64,000 bases of DNA from an uncultured Clostridium sp. (GCF_900769625.1 NZ_CAAGHK010000060.1:55307-119306); one strand, 5' to 3'. Positions 43,999 through 54,163 are shown, counted from the stretch's first letter. The notes: generated by a model not told the origin, from the sequence alone. Numbers and translations are program-made.

Positions 43999-45132
43999 AT
44001 GAATATGAGTGTTTTATTTATTCATAATACAATGCCTGAATATAGAATTCCTTTTTTTATTGGATTAAAGAAAAAAATTAATGTTGATTATTTATTTACT
44101 GATATTAATTTAAGTAAAAAAATATATGGATATAAATCTGCTCAAAAGGATAAATTAGCTTTTGAAGTTTTATCTGGAGGTTTTGGGAGAGTTTTTAAGT
44201 TGAAAAATCTTATAGGACAGAAAAAATATAGACAGATCATTTTGCCTCCAATGGATTCACTTAAAGGCTTTTTTGATTGTTTTATTATATTGATTTTTGG
44301 GAAAATAAATAAATCTAAATTATTATATTTTGGAGAAAAGTGGGAAGCTCCTAAGAAGACACAACCTATAAAAAAGAAAATTAAAAATTTAATACAGCGG
44401 CTTGCCTTTAAATTTATATTAAAAGAAGTTGATATGTGTATTGTTTCAGGATATAAGTCAGAGCAGTTTTTTAAAAGTATAGGGATAGATGATAAAAATA
44501 TATCAATAGCAATTGACTCTAGTGGAGTCAATGAAATTAATAATTGTATTGATATAAAAAAAGAAAGACAAATAAGTAGTGATTGCAAGATTATATTATA
44601 CTATGGACGCATAATAAGACGAAAGGGATTAGATATATTAATCAAAGCATATGAAAGATTGAAGATAAAATATCAAAATATCTGCTTGTTTATTTGTGGA
44701 GAAGGGGACTATAAAAAAGAGTGTGAAATTTTAGTGGATGAATTAAATTTGAAAGATGTATTTTTTGAGGGGTATATTGATCCATGTAATAAATATGTAT
44801 ATTTCTCACAATGTAATATATTTGTTTTACCGAGCTATTTTTATATGGGTATACCGGAAGCTTGGGGATTAACTGTAAATGAAGCTTTGCAGTGTGGAAA
44901 ACCAGTAATTGCGACTAAAGCAGTCGGTTCAGCATATGATTTATTAGATGGTAATAATGGAGTTATGATAGAAAGTAATAATATAAACGAATTAGCAAAT
45001 GCAATTGAAGAATTTCTTTTTAATAGATATGAAAAGGAGGTTAGTGAAGCATGTATTAAACAATATAAAAAATATAACTATGATAATATGATAAATGGAT
45101 TTATTAATGCTATAGATAAGTGTTATGAGTGA
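43999..45132 (+). CDS. Glycosyltransferase (GT4-like)
   Basis: The 377-residue protein has a GT-B layout. The N-terminal domain starts MSVLFIHNTMPEYRIPFFIGL. The C-terminal domain has YYGRIIRRKGLDILIKAYERL, FFEGYIDPCNKYVYFSQCNIFVLPS and PEAWGLTVNEALQCGKPVIATKAVGSAYDLL. A basic segment near 115-135 (KKTQPIKKKIKNLIQRLAFKF) may contact the membrane. Two in-frame ATGs (43999, 44005) follow an AAGG site and the choice is open. Its end overlaps the long frame of the next gene. Confidence 0.88.
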   Translation: MNMSVLFIHNTMPEYRIPFFIGLKKKINVDYLFTDINLSKKIYGYKSAQKDKLAFEVLSGGFGRVFKLKNLIGQKKYRQIILPPMDSLKGFFDCFIILIFGKINKSKLLYFGEKWEAPKKTQPIKKKIKNLIQRLAFKFILKEVDMCIVSGYKSEQFFKSIGIDDKNISIAIDSSGVNEINNCIDIKKERQISSDCKIILYYGRIIRRKGLDILIKAYERLKIKYQNICLFICGEGDYKKECEILVDELNLKDVFFEGYIDPCNKYVYFSQCNIFVLPSYFYMGIPEAWGLTVNEALQCGKPVIATKAVGSAYDLLDGNNGVMIESNNINELANAIEEFLFNRYEKEVSEACIKQYKKYNYDNMINGFINAIDKCYE

Positions 45133-45149
45133 AAAAGAGGGTGGGATTT

Positions 45150-46304
45150 ATGAGTGAAAACCCAGTAAGGGTGTTACAAGTTTGTGCTCTGAATGCTGGT
45201 GGAATAGAATCTTTTGTTATGAATTTGTACAGACATATAAACAGAAATAAAATAATTTTTGATTTTATTAATTATTTTGATAGGGATATGGAACAGTTTT
45301 ATGAGAAAGAAGTTATAGGTTATGGTTCAAAAGTATTTAAAACAGGAAGTATGAATTCTAAGAATTTAGTAATTAGACATATAAAAAAAGTAAAAGAGCT
45401 CTATAAATTACTAAGGGTTAATAAGTATACGGTTATTCATATTCATGCATCAGATAGTACAAGCTTGGAAGATGCAATAGTTGCTAAATTTGTAGGTGTA
45501 CCAAGAATTATTGTGCACTCACATAATACTGCAATATCACATGATGATAAATTTTATTGGATAAAGGAAATATTTCATTATATAATGAAAAACTTATGGG
45601 GATATGTAGCTACTGATTATTTTGCATGCTCTGAACTAGCTGCTCAATGGATGTACACAAAAAAATTAATTTTGAGCAATAAAGTTAAAATAGTTAATAA
45701 CGCCATAGAGTTTAAGAAATACTTATTTAACAACAACATAAGAGAAAAATTAAGAAAAGAATTAAACATAGGGGATAAATTTGTAGTAGGTCATATTGGA
45801 AGAATGTCTTATCAAAAGAATCATGAATATTTGATTGAAGTTTTTAGTGAAGTTAAAAAACAATATGATAACTCAGTTTTACTTCTTATAGGGGATGGAG
45901 AGTTAAAGAATAAAATCAAAAAAAAAGTAGCAGAATTAAAATTGCAAGATTCGGTTATTTTTTATGGTGTTACTAATCAAGTAGAAAATTTGATGCAAGT
46001 AATGGATGTATTTGTATTACCTTCTGTATATGAGGGATTACCTTTAGTTGGAATTGAATCTCAGGCATCTGGACTTAAATTAATAGTATCTGATACTATA
46101 TCCAAACAAATGAGTATTACTGAAAATGTAAGGTATTTATCATTAAACGATGGAATTAAAACATGGGCTGATGAAATATTAAAATATGCTAATGGATATG
46201 AAAGGATAGATATGAATAAATATTTTGAATCAAGTGTATATGATATTAAATACATTTCAAAAGAAATAGAAAGTTTTTATGAAAGAGGAGAGTATGATGC
46301 CTAA
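45150..46304 (+). CDS. Glycosyltransferase family 1/4 (EpsF-like)
   Basis: The 384-residue GT-B glycosyltransferase starts VRVLQVCALNAGGIESFVMNLYRHI, which is typical of EpsF-type enzymes of capsule and exopolysaccharide loci. It has IHIHASDSTS, VGHIGRMSYQKNHEYLIEVF and DVFVLPSVYEGLPLVGIESQASGL. A GTG at 45129 is in frame, but the AGAGGGTGGG site at 45137-45146 points to ATG 45150. Its last bases overlap the start of the next gene. Confidence 0.88.
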   Translation: MSENPVRVLQVCALNAGGIESFVMNLYRHINRNKIIFDFINYFDRDMEQFYEKEVIGYGSKVFKTGSMNSKNLVIRHIKKVKELYKLLRVNKYTVIHIHASDSTSLEDAIVAKFVGVPRIIVHSHNTAISHDDKFYWIKEIFHYIMKNLWGYVATDYFACSELAAQWMYTKKLILSNKVKIVNNAIEFKKYLFNNNIREKLRKELNIGDKFVVGHIGRMSYQKNHEYLIEVFSEVKKQYDNSVLLLIGDGELKNKIKKKVAELKLQDSVIFYGVTNQVENLMQVMDVFVLPSVYEGLPLVGIESQASGLKLIVSDTISKQMSITENVRYLSLNDGIKTWADEILKYANGYERIDMNKYFESSVYDIKYISKEIESFYERGEYDA

Positions 46305-47289
46305 CGTAATAGTGAGTATAATCTTACCAGTATATAATGTAGAAAAATATATAGATACATGTTTAACATCTTTACTAAATCAAACATATGACAAATTACA
46401 AATAATAATAGTAGATGATGGATCAACCGATGAGAGTTTGAATATTGTTAAGTCATATAAGGATAAGTTTAATAATATAATTATTTTAACTCAAAAAAAC
46501 AAAGGAGTTTCAGAAGCTCGAAATTTAGCATTAAAATATGTAGAGGGTAATTATGTTTTATTTATAGATTCAGATGATTATATTAATAATACAATGATAG
46601 AAAAACTTTTAAGTTCTTGTTTGAAATTTGATTCAGATATTGCTATGTGTGGATATTATTTATATTATGAAAATGCTAATAAGAAAAATGAAATAAAATT
46701 ATATGATTTAAAAGATAATTATATTTACGATAATAAAAAAATTATAGATGAAATGTTACTTCAAAAAATTCAAGGACATTTATGGAACAAGATGTTTAAG
46801 AAGGAGTTATTAGATAAGATAAAGTTTATCTTTGAACCTGGAAGATATATACAGGATATGCTTCCAGTTTTTAAAGCAGTCTGTTGCAGTAGAAAAATAA
46901 CTTATATAAATGAAGCATTATATTATTATAGACAAATAGAAACTTCAACTATTCATAAGAATAATTTTAAATTGGCTGATGATTACTATCATGCCACATG
47001 TAGCGTAATAAATTATATTAATGAAAATGGTATGTTTGTTAAAAGAGAAAGTATGGATACATTTAGAACTATGTCAATGCTTATATTAATTTTACAGTTA
47101 ATAAATGCTGATGAGTATAGTAATTTTAGAACTTTTAAAAATGGGAGATATAAAGAAATAATAATTAAAAATTATTTATTTAATAGCAACATTTCTATAA
47201 AAAATAAAATAAAAATCACTTTAATAAAATTAGATGTGTATAAGTTATTAAAGAATGCTAATAGATATATATCTAAATTTTGTTCTTAG
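46294..47289 (+). CDS. Glycosyltransferase family 2
   Basis: The 331-residue protein has a GT-A GT2 domain: VSIILPVYNVEKYIDTCLTS, IIVDDGSTDESL, NKGVSEARNLAL and the metal-binding FIDSDDYI. A C-terminal helical and basic tail follows. GAGGAG at 46285-46290 fits ATG 46294 or 46297. The annotated longer frame from 46279 would include the binding site. It overlaps the previous gene by 11 bases. Confidence 0.9.
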   Translation: MMPNVIVSIILPVYNVEKYIDTCLTSLLNQTYDKLQIIIVDDGSTDESLNIVKSYKDKFNNIIILTQKNKGVSEARNLALKYVEGNYVLFIDSDDYINNTMIEKLLSSCLKFDSDIAMCGYYLYYENANKKNEIKLYDLKDNYIYDNKKIIDEMLLQKIQGHLWNKMFKKELLDKIKFIFEPGRYIQDMLPVFKAVCCSRKITYINEALYYYRQIETSTIHKNNFKLADDYYHATCSVINYINENGMFVKRESMDTFRTMSMLILILQLINADEYSNFRTFKNGRYKEIIIKNYLFNSNISIKNKIKITLIKLDVYKLLKNANRYISKFCS

Positions 47290-47312
47290 AGTATGTATAA
47301 GGAAGAAGTATT

Positions 47313-48536
47313 ATGAAGTATAGTATTTTAATCTGTATATTTGATTTATTATTATTTCAGAATTGTATATGCAGGATATTTCCTAACTTTTCCATGTTCG
47401 ATGAGATTATATGTATAATTTTTACTTTAGCTATGCTGCTTACCTGTTCATTAAGACCGAATAAAATAAAAAATATATTAAAAAAAGAGAAAGAAGCAAT
47501 ATTATTATTAGCAGCTCTAATAATAATTGGATTAGTTGGTAATGCCATTTGTAAATATCAATATAATATTACTGCGATATTGAAAGATATAATGAGTCTT
47601 TCAAAATTTATAGTAGTTTATATTTCAAGTTTGATTATTTTTATGAATATAGATAAGGAAATATTATTAAGAAAAATAGCAAGAAGATCAAGAATATTTA
47701 TAATGGTATTTTTTTTCTTTGCATTAGTAAATTTAATATGTGATATTGGTATGGGTTACGATATAAGATCTGGTATTAGAACTTATAAATTTATTTATTC
47801 GCATCCAACATATTTGGTTATTTCGACAATTGTAATGATGTGTATTTTAATTGCGGAAGGTAGAGAAAGCAATAAAGCTTATATTGGTTTAGCATTGAGT
47901 ATTTTACTATTTAGTGGCAGAAGTAAAGCTATTATGTTTATATTATTATATTTGTTTATTGAACTTGTATGGAAAAATATAGAGAAAATTAAATTATATC
48001 AATTAGCTTTTATTATAGGAATTGCGAGTACTATATTTATAAAAAAAATAATGGACTATTTTTCATATGGATATACATCAGCCAGACCAGCCTTATATTT
48101 AATAGGATTAGAAATAGCTAGAAAAAATTTACCTATAGGTTCAGGTTTCGGAACATTTGCATCATCAATATCAGCAAAATATTATTCAAAAGCTTATATA
48201 GTATATAAATTAAATACTGTATGGGGAATGTCTAAAGATGATTATTCGTATATTGCAGATACGTTTTGGCCATATATATATGGTCAGTTTGGAATTTTAG
48301 GATTTTGTATATTTGTACTGATTATATATAATTTATATAATTCAATAAGAAAAAGATATTCATATTCAAAGTGTAGAATTAAAGCTATAAATTTGTTAAT
48401 GGTATATATTCTTATTTCAAGCATAGCAGAAGCTATTTTTATTGATTCTACAGGCACATTTATTTTTGTAGTGTTTGCTGTTTTTTTAGGTAGTAATAAT
48501 TTGCGTTTAAAGAAGAGCTATTGCGAAGAAACATGA
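47313..48536 (+). CDS. O-antigen/exopolysaccharide polymerase (Wzy-like)
   Basis: The 407-residue protein has about ten predicted membrane helices and a large loop around residues 240-320 (SARPALYLIGLEIARKNLPIGSGFGTFASSISAKYYS), the usual Wzy/O-antigen ligase pattern with the conserved PIGSGFGT segment. Wzy polymerases join lipid-linked repeat units outside the membrane. Such proteins diverge strongly, so the call rests on topology, the loop motif and location among glycosyltransferase and flippase genes. About 250 non-coding bases follow, in which I see no gene. Confidence 0.8.
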   Translation: MKYSILICIFDLLLFQNCICRIFPNFSMFDEIICIIFTLAMLLTCSLRPNKIKNILKKEKEAILLLAALIIIGLVGNAICKYQYNITAILKDIMSLSKFIVVYISSLIIFMNIDKEILLRKIARRSRIFIMVFFFFALVNLICDIGMGYDIRSGIRTYKFIYSHPTYLVISTIVMMCILIAEGRESNKAYIGLALSILLFSGRSKAIMFILLYLFIELVWKNIEKIKLYQLAFIIGIASTIFIKKIMDYFSYGYTSARPALYLIGLEIARKNLPIGSGFGTFASSISAKYYSKAYIVYKLNTVWGMSKDDYSYIADTFWPYIYGQFGILGFCIFVLIIYNLYNSIRKRYSYSKCRIKAINLLMVYILISSIAEAIFIDSTGTFIFVVFAVFLGSNNLRLKKSYCEET

Positions 48537-48790
48537 ATTTATAATAAATGATAATGGTATAGGTACAGTAGAGTAAAAGTAGTACTATATATGTGTTATT
48601 TGCAAGTTATTTTGTATTAATTATGGGAATGAATATTAGTAGAGATTGTTCATAATTTGATTAGAAACAAATTTAATAATTTTATAAAAGGTAATTATAT
48701 AGAAATAAAATATAGGTCAAATTTTATTTAATAGAAAAATTAATATCTATTAGTAAGTAATAATATAAAGCATATGGAGATGTTAATATT

Positions 48791-49675
48791 ATGAGTTTAA
48801 AAAAACAAATTAATTATTATAGAAAAGAATTATTATATAAAATATGTCCAATAACTACTTCTAAAATAAGATACTATAAGTCAAGAAAAAGGCATTTGAA
48901 TTTAAAGAATCCACAATTATTGAGCGAAAAATTAATGTATATAAATTTATATATGGATGATTTATTTGCAACTGATTTAACAGATAAATATAAGGTAAGA
49001 GACTATATAAAAAAGGAGGGATATAAAGATTTATTAGTAGAATTATTAGGAGTATATAATAGCGTAGAAGAGATAAATTTTGATGAATTGCCTAATGAAT
49101 TTGTATTAAAATGTACACATGGATGTGGATATAATATAGTATGCAAGAACAAAGAAAACTTTAATATTGTTGAAGCAAAGAAAAAACTAAATAGATGGAT
49201 GCATGACAATTATGCATACTTTAATATAGAAAAGCACTACGAAAGTATTAAACCTAGAATTATATGTGAAAAATATATTGGAGAATTAGATAGTGGATTA
49301 CCTATAGATTATAAATTATTTTGTATAAATGGAAAAGTTGTGTTGACTCAATGTTGTACTGATAGATTAAGTGGATTGAAATTAGCATATTATGATTTAG
49401 ATTGGAATCAGTTAGATTATTCATGCAGAGATATAGATAAAGGATTGAATATAGAGCGGCCTATTAATTACGAAGAAATGAAAAAAGTGGCGACCAAGCT
49501 AAGTAAGCCTTTTGATTTCATACGTGTAGATTTTTATGAAATTAAAGGAAAATTATATATTGGAGAGCTTACATTCACACCGGCTGCATGTAATCTAAGT
49601 TATTTAAACTTAGAGGCTGAAGAAAAATTGGGGAATATTTTAAAAATAAATGGAGAATGTATGGGTAAAAGCTAA
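48791..49675 (+). CDS. TupA-like ATP-grasp protein
   Basis: The 294-residue protein matches the TupA-like ATP-grasp family found in polysaccharide and teichuronopeptide loci. Visible blocks are RKRHLNLKNPQLLSEKLMY, TDKYKVRDYIKKEGY, NEFVLKCTHGCGYN, IICEKYIGE with DYKLFCINGKV, and the catalytic-end DFIRVDFYEIKGKLYIGELTFTPAA. ATP-grasp enzymes ligate a carboxylate to an amine, so it may attach an amino acid to a uronic acid, which Ugd would provide. Its TAA overlaps the ATG of the flippase gene. Confidence 0.85.
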   Translation: MSLKKQINYYRKELLYKICPITTSKIRYYKSRKRHLNLKNPQLLSEKLMYINLYMDDLFATDLTDKYKVRDYIKKEGYKDLLVELLGVYNSVEEINFDELPNEFVLKCTHGCGYNIVCKNKENFNIVEAKKKLNRWMHDNYAYFNIEKHYESIKPRIICEKYIGELDSGLPIDYKLFCINGKVVLTQCCTDRLSGLKLAYYDLDWNQLDYSCRDIDKGLNIERPINYEEMKKVATKLSKPFDFIRVDFYEIKGKLYIGELTFTPAACNLSYLNLEAEEKLGNILKINGECMGKS

Positions 49676-51144
49676 TGAATATTAAAAAGAATTTTATATA
49701 TAATGTTTTATATCAATTATTGATTCTAATTATTCCCTTAATAACAACGCCATATATAGCAAGAGTGGTAGGTGCAGATGGAGTAGGTGTACAATCATAC
49801 ACTTACTCCATAGTCAATTACTTTGTTTTATTTGCTATGCTTGGTGTAAATAATTATGGGAATAGAAGTATAGCTGCATTACGTGATAATGAGAATGAAC
49901 TGAATAGAACATTTTGGAGTATATATTCTCTTCAGGCTGTATTATCAATAATTATGCTGTGTAGTTATCTTCTATATGTAATCTTGTTTGTGAATGAAAA
50001 CAAGATTATTTCATATATTCAGATTATATATATTTTTTCTGCACTTTTGGATATAAATTGGTTATTTTGGGGGATGGAAAACTTTAAAGTAACTGTTACA
50101 AGGAATGCTATTATAAAGATAATATCAGCATTTAGCATATTTATTTTTGTAAAAAATAAGAATGACTTATATATGTACTCTTTAATTTTAGCTTTAGGTG
50201 CAATGTTGAGTCAGATTATTTTATGGGTATTTGCAAAACAATATGTACATTTTGTAAAGATACGATTAAAGGATGTATTGAAACATTTTAAACCTGCTTT
50301 TATTTTATTTGTACCTGTAATAGCAGTAAGTTTATATAAGGTGATGGATAAAATTATGATTGGTTGTCTTAGTAACATGATGCAGGTGGGATTTTATGAA
50401 AACTCAGAAAAGATAATTAATATACCAATAAGTTTTATAGCAGCACTAGGAACAGTAATGTTGCCGAGGATGTCTAATCTTCAGGCAAAAGGATTAGAAA
50501 AGGAGAGTAAGGGTTATATTAGTTTATCAATGGAGTTTGTAATTTTTATTGCTGTAGGATCAGCATTAGGATTAGCAGGAATTGCTCCAGTATTTGTACC
50601 AATATTTTTAGGGCAGGAGTTTATTGATTGTATAGATATTGTACTATTACTTTCAGTAACAATTGTATTTATTGCCTGGGCAAATGTTATCAGAACACAG
50701 TATCTTATACCTAAAAAGATGGACAAGATTTTTATAATATCAACTTTATTAGGAGCAGTAATAAACTTTTTTATAAATGCATGTTTAATAGGAAGGTATG
50801 GAGCAAGGGGAGCTGCTATAGGAACTATATTTGCAGAATTTACAGTTGCGTTTTATCAGACACTAAAAGTTAAAAATGATTTAGATATAAAAGGATACAT
50901 GAAAAAAGGTGTCTTTTATTTTATTCCAGGTATAGCAATGTATTTACTAATTACAATGATTAATTATTACTTTAATACAATTTCAATTGGAGTTGGGATA
51001 GTTGAAATTATAGTTGGAGGTTTAGTTTACTTATTAATTAGCTTGATTTATATGATAAAAACTAAAAATAAGATAGTTTTTGATTTGATGAGGCATATTC
51101 AAATCAAGTATAGAAATTCAAAAGTTCCATTTATAGATAAATAA
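49675..51144 (+). CDS. Polysaccharide flippase (Wzx-like, MOP superfamily)
   Basis: The 489-residue integral membrane protein has twelve to fourteen predicted helices and the family N-terminus (FIYNVLYQLLILIIPLITTPYIARVVGADGVGVQSYTYSIVNYF). It would flip lipid-linked repeat units to the outer face, where the Wzy-like protein polymerises them. The ATG overlaps the previous stop codon (TAATG), so translation is coupled. Confidence 0.92.
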   Translation: MNIKKNFIYNVLYQLLILIIPLITTPYIARVVGADGVGVQSYTYSIVNYFVLFAMLGVNNYGNRSIAALRDNENELNRTFWSIYSLQAVLSIIMLCSYLLYVILFVNENKIISYIQIIYIFSALLDINWLFWGMENFKVTVTRNAIIKIISAFSIFIFVKNKNDLYMYSLILALGAMLSQIILWVFAKQYVHFVKIRLKDVLKHFKPAFILFVPVIAVSLYKVMDKIMIGCLSNMMQVGFYENSEKIINIPISFIAALGTVMLPRMSNLQAKGLEKESKGYISLSMEFVIFIAVGSALGLAGIAPVFVPIFLGQEFIDCIDIVLLLSVTIVFIAWANVIRTQYLIPKKMDKIFIISTLLGAVINFFINACLIGRYGARGAAIGTIFAEFTVAFYQTLKVKNDLDIKGYMKKGVFYFIPGIAMYLLITMINYYFNTISIGVGIVEIIVGGLVYLLISLIYMIKTKNKIVFDLMRHIQIKYRNSKVPFIDK

Positions 51145-51157
51145 TGGCGGTGAGTTA

Positions 51158-52342
51158 ATGAATAACAGTTATAATACAATAATTGATATATTAAAAGCTT
51201 ATATTAAAAATGAACAATATATTATAGATGATAATGTGATTAATTGGGAAGATTTAATACAAAAATCTAGAGAACATCAGATTTTATCTTTAATTTATTA
51301 TTGTATAGGAAAAAACAATAGAATATCTGTGCCAGCTAAAATCTTAGAAAGGTGGAAACATGAAGTAGTGATATCTGCTCTTTCTGAGGTGAAGAAAGTG
51401 AAGAAATATAAAGAGATTATTAATGGAATTAGCAATATGAAGGTAGAGGTAATAGCATTAAAAGGTATTGTTTTAAAGGAGTATTATCCTAAAATGGAAT
51501 TTAGAACAATGTCTGATCTGGATATATTGATTCATGAAGATGATTTTCAAAAAGTAAAAGATTATCTATTAAAAAATGATTTTATTTATGTTAATGATGA
51601 ACATCCTGTTCATGCCAAGTTTTATACTAAAGATGGGATTAAGGTTGAAGTTCATTGGAAGCTTATAAATAATGAGAATTATATTGCTGATACTTTAAAT
51701 TTTGAAGAGTATATCTGGAATGAATTAATTGATTTTAAATGTGATGAAGTAAAATGTAAAATGCTTAATAAGGAGAATTTTTTATTGCATCTGTGTATTC
51801 ATATGGCAAAACATTTAAGAAACAGCGGGTTTGGATTAAGGCAGTTATTTGATGTAGCTGTATTTTGTGAAAAAGAAAAAGATAATATAGATTGGTATGT
51901 ATTTAAAAAGAAGGCCGAAGAATGTGGAGCATTAAAATTTTCAAAAGCTCTATTTATACTTATTAATAAAATATTTGATATGAATATATCTTTAAGTGCA
52001 GCAGAGGAATGTATATTCTTAGAGTATGATTCAGATATTCTGCTTAAAGAAATCCTTTCTTATAATAAATTAGATAAAGATAGGAATGAAATTTGGGTAA
52101 AATCAAGTAAGAATACTAGTATTAAAACATTTCTTAGATTATTATTTCCTAAAATAGATGAATTAAAGACTAAGTATAATTATGCACAAAATAATATATT
52201 GATACCAATAGCGTGGATAAATAGGTTTATAAACGGATTAATAAATAAAACTAAAAATATAATTAAAAGTATATATAGAAATTATAAATTTAGAAAACTT
52301 ATAAGAAGAAGGAAACTTCTATTAAATTATTTTGATTTATAA
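51158..52342 (+). CDS. Nucleotidyltransferase-family protein (NTP_transf_5 type)
   Basis: The 394-residue protein has the core of the NTP_transf_5 family: VIALKGIVLKEYYPKMEFRTMSDLDILIHEDDFQKVKDYL (about 95-135, with the DxD metal motif DLD), EVHWKLIN, and HLCIHMAKHLRNSGFGLRQLFDVAVF. Such proteins are frequent accessories in lasso peptide and related RiPP clusters. GGCGGTGAG precedes the ATG, 14 bases after the flippase gene. A terminator separates it from the kinase gene. It may modify the peptide or a sugar. The link to the RiPP genes is by family habit and position. Confidence 0.8.
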   Translation: MNNSYNTIIDILKAYIKNEQYIIDDNVINWEDLIQKSREHQILSLIYYCIGKNNRISVPAKILERWKHEVVISALSEVKKVKKYKEIINGISNMKVEVIALKGIVLKEYYPKMEFRTMSDLDILIHEDDFQKVKDYLLKNDFIYVNDEHPVHAKFYTKDGIKVEVHWKLINNENYIADTLNFEEYIWNELIDFKCDEVKCKMLNKENFLLHLCIHMAKHLRNSGFGLRQLFDVAVFCEKEKDNIDWYVFKKKAEECGALKFSKALFILINKIFDMNISLSAAEECIFLEYDSDILLKEILSYNKLDKDRNEIWVKSSKNTSIKTFLRLLFPKIDELKTKYNYAQNNILIPIAWINRFINGLINKTKNIIKSIYRNYKFRKLIRRRKLLLNYFDL

Positions 52343-52365
52343 GTTAATTTAAGAATATGCTCATT

Positions 52366-52412
52366 AGAACATGAATTTAATCAAAAATTAAATTTCAGGT
52401 TCTATTTTTTTA
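52366..52412 (+). terminator. Rho-independent terminator after the nucleotidyltransferase gene
   Basis: AGAAC (52366-52370) pairs with GTTCT (52399-52403). An inner TGAATTTAAT/ATTAAATTTCA stem extends it, and ATTTTTTT follows. Confidence 0.75.
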
Positions 52413-52504
52413 CCTAAATAATATATAAATAGTAGAGAATTTTTAAGGAGAATAAGGTGAAAACATAAAAATAATTATGTGAAAGCTGGTGGATGGAGAG
52501 TTTA

Positions 52505-53407
52505 ATGAGTTATAAATACAGAGTTTATGGAATTGATATTGAATCAGAAATTGAAATCAAAGAGCTTGTAGAAATAGTTACAATAGATGAAAAAAGCAAG
52601 GTCAATATATTTTGTGGACTAATCTCTAATGATATAAAGGGAAAAATAAAAGATAAAGTAAATAGGGGTTATGAAAAAGATAGAATATGGTTTAACGTAA
52701 GTCATGTTGGAATATTTGAAATTACCTATGGCAGAAATATTAAATTTGAAACTTATAATAAATATGATCCGAAGTTGCTTAAGATATATCTTATGTGTAG
52801 CTGTCTGGGTTATATAATGATACAGAGAGGAATGTTAGCGATACATGGAGGTGTTATTTCATGTGATAATAATGCACTTATAATAACTGGAAAAAGGGGT
52901 TCAGGAAAATCCACATTAATAACTGCATTACGTTTAAAAGGATATAAGTTTTTATCAGATGATATTGCATCAGTATATTTTGATAAAGTACCCTTTGTAA
53001 ATTATGGCTTTCCATATCAGAAATTATGCAGTGATGCTATGGATAGATTTGGATTTAATAAGCAGATGCACGACTTTTTCAAAAGTGGAAATACTGAAAA
53101 ATATAGCATAGAAGTAATAGACGATTTTTTGTGCAGCAGTATGCCTATAAGAATTATAGTGGAAATATCAGCAGAAGAAATTGAAAAGTCTTATTTAAAA
53201 GAAATTAAAGGATATGAAAAGTTAAGTTATATTATTAGAAATATATATAGATGTGAAGCTGTAGGAGCATTACAAGAATTATATAAGTTGTATTTAGAAC
53301 AGAGTATTTTAGTAGCACAGAATGTGAAATATTACAAACTTATACGACCATTAAAAGGCTGTGATATTAATGAGGAAATACGCTTAATAGAAGAAAACTG
53401 TTTGTGA
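52505..53407 (+). CDS. HPr kinase-like P-loop protein (lasso-peptide-kinase type)
   Basis: The 300-residue protein has a C-terminal HprK-like kinase fold. His114 in AIHGG, Walker A GKRGSGKSTLI (129-139) and the Asp pair LSDDIASV (150-157) correspond to HprK catalytic parts. The CBS/DRTGG region of true HprK is absent. Homologues in paeninodin-type lasso clusters phosphorylate the C-terminal Ser of the precursor. Both precursors here end in Ser. GGAGAG at 52495-52500 supports ATG 52505 (an in-frame ATG at 52493 is possible). The next gene starts 14 bases downstream, so it belongs to the RiPP operon. Confidence 0.82.
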   Translation: MSYKYRVYGIDIESEIEIKELVEIVTIDEKSKVNIFCGLISNDIKGKIKDKVNRGYEKDRIWFNVSHVGIFEITYGRNIKFETYNKYDPKLLKIYLMCSCLGYIMIQRGMLAIHGGVISCDNNALIITGKRGSGKSTLITALRLKGYKFLSDDIASVYFDKVPFVNYGFPYQKLCSDAMDRFGFNKQMHDFFKSGNTEKYSIEVIDDFLCSSMPIRIIVEISAEEIEKSYLKEIKGYEKLSYIIRNIYRCEAVGALQELYKLYLEQSILVAQNVKYYKLIRPLKGCDINEEIRLIEENCL

Positions 53408-53421
53408 TGGAGGAATGAATT

Positions 53422-53730
53422 ATGAAGAGAAATATAAAAAGCAATATAGAAATAAAACTTGACTTAAATAGTGTAATAATAAGAAATGGAAATGTAGATG
53501 ATACAGATATTGATGGAGAAAAAGTTATGATGAATATAGAAAGGGGCCAGTATTATTCAATGAATGAACCAGCAGGGGTGATATGGGATATGGCTGAAAA
53601 AGAAATAGCAGTCGAAGATATTGTGAATAAACTTTTAGAAGAGTATGAAGTCGAAAAAGATATATGCATCAGTTCTACTTTAAGTTTTTTAGAAAGGCTT
53701 TATTATGAAGGACTTATTAAAACTGCTTAA
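53422..53730 (+). CDS. PqqD-like RiPP recognition element protein (lasso B1 type)
   Basis: The 102-residue protein matches the PqqD/B1 family that binds RiPP leader peptides and presents them to the processing enzyme. Typical features are the first strands (VIIRNGNVDDTDIDGEKVMMNIERGQYYSMNEPAGVIWDM, 18-57) and a winged-helix C-terminal part (IAVEDIVNKLLEEYEVEKDICISSTLSFLERLYYEGLI). GGAGG at 53409-53413 precedes the ATG. The B2-type gene begins 26 bases before its stop, indicating coupled synthesis of the B1-B2 pair. Confidence 0.88.
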   Translation: MKRNIKSNIEIKLDLNSVIIRNGNVDDTDIDGEKVMMNIERGQYYSMNEPAGVIWDMAEKEIAVEDIVNKLLEEYEVEKDICISSTLSFLERLYYEGLIKTA

Positions 53731-54163
53731 GAAATTTTTAAAATTAAGTGTATATGAAAAAAAGGATTATATAGAAGCTTATATTTTGACTGGATTTTTT
53801 AGATCATATATTTTATTTGTGCCTTTTAATAAACTTAGCAAAAGAATGGGAAGATATAATGAAGAATCATGTGATTTAGTCGATAAAAGCACCAGACTTG
53901 AGGCAAAACGTATTTCAAAAATAGTAAGAAGTGTTTCAAAGTATACATTATGGGAAAGCCTGTGCCTTGTACAGGCACTTACTGTTCAGAGGATGCTTAA
54001 ATCTAAAAATATATGTTCAACAATATATTTAGGAGTAAGTAAGGATGAGGAGAATAATATTATATCTCATGCATGGACTAGATGCGGGCAGGATTATATA
54101 ACAGGAGGAGGCAACAAGGATAAATTTACTGTTGTAGCTAAATTTTCAAATAACTTTAAATAA
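53705..54163 (+). CDS. Lasso B2-type leader peptidase (transglutaminase-like)
   Basis: The 152-residue protein matches the lasso peptide B2 family of transglutaminase-like cysteine proteases that cut the leader from the precursor. The probable nucleophile is C87 in WESLCLVQALTVQRML, and the His is H122 in SHAW. The third residue may lie in the following GQDYI strand. The N-terminal helical half (1-60) is usual for split B2 proteins. It overlaps the B1 gene. The two precursor genes follow at 54228 and 54550. Confidence 0.87.
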   Translation: MKDLLKLLKKFLKLSVYEKKDYIEAYILTGFFRSYILFVPFNKLSKRMGRYNEESCDLVDKSTRLEAKRISKIVRSVSKYTLWESLCLVQALTVQRMLKSKNICSTIYLGVSKDEENNIISHAWTRCGQDYITGGGNKDKFTVVAKFSNNFK

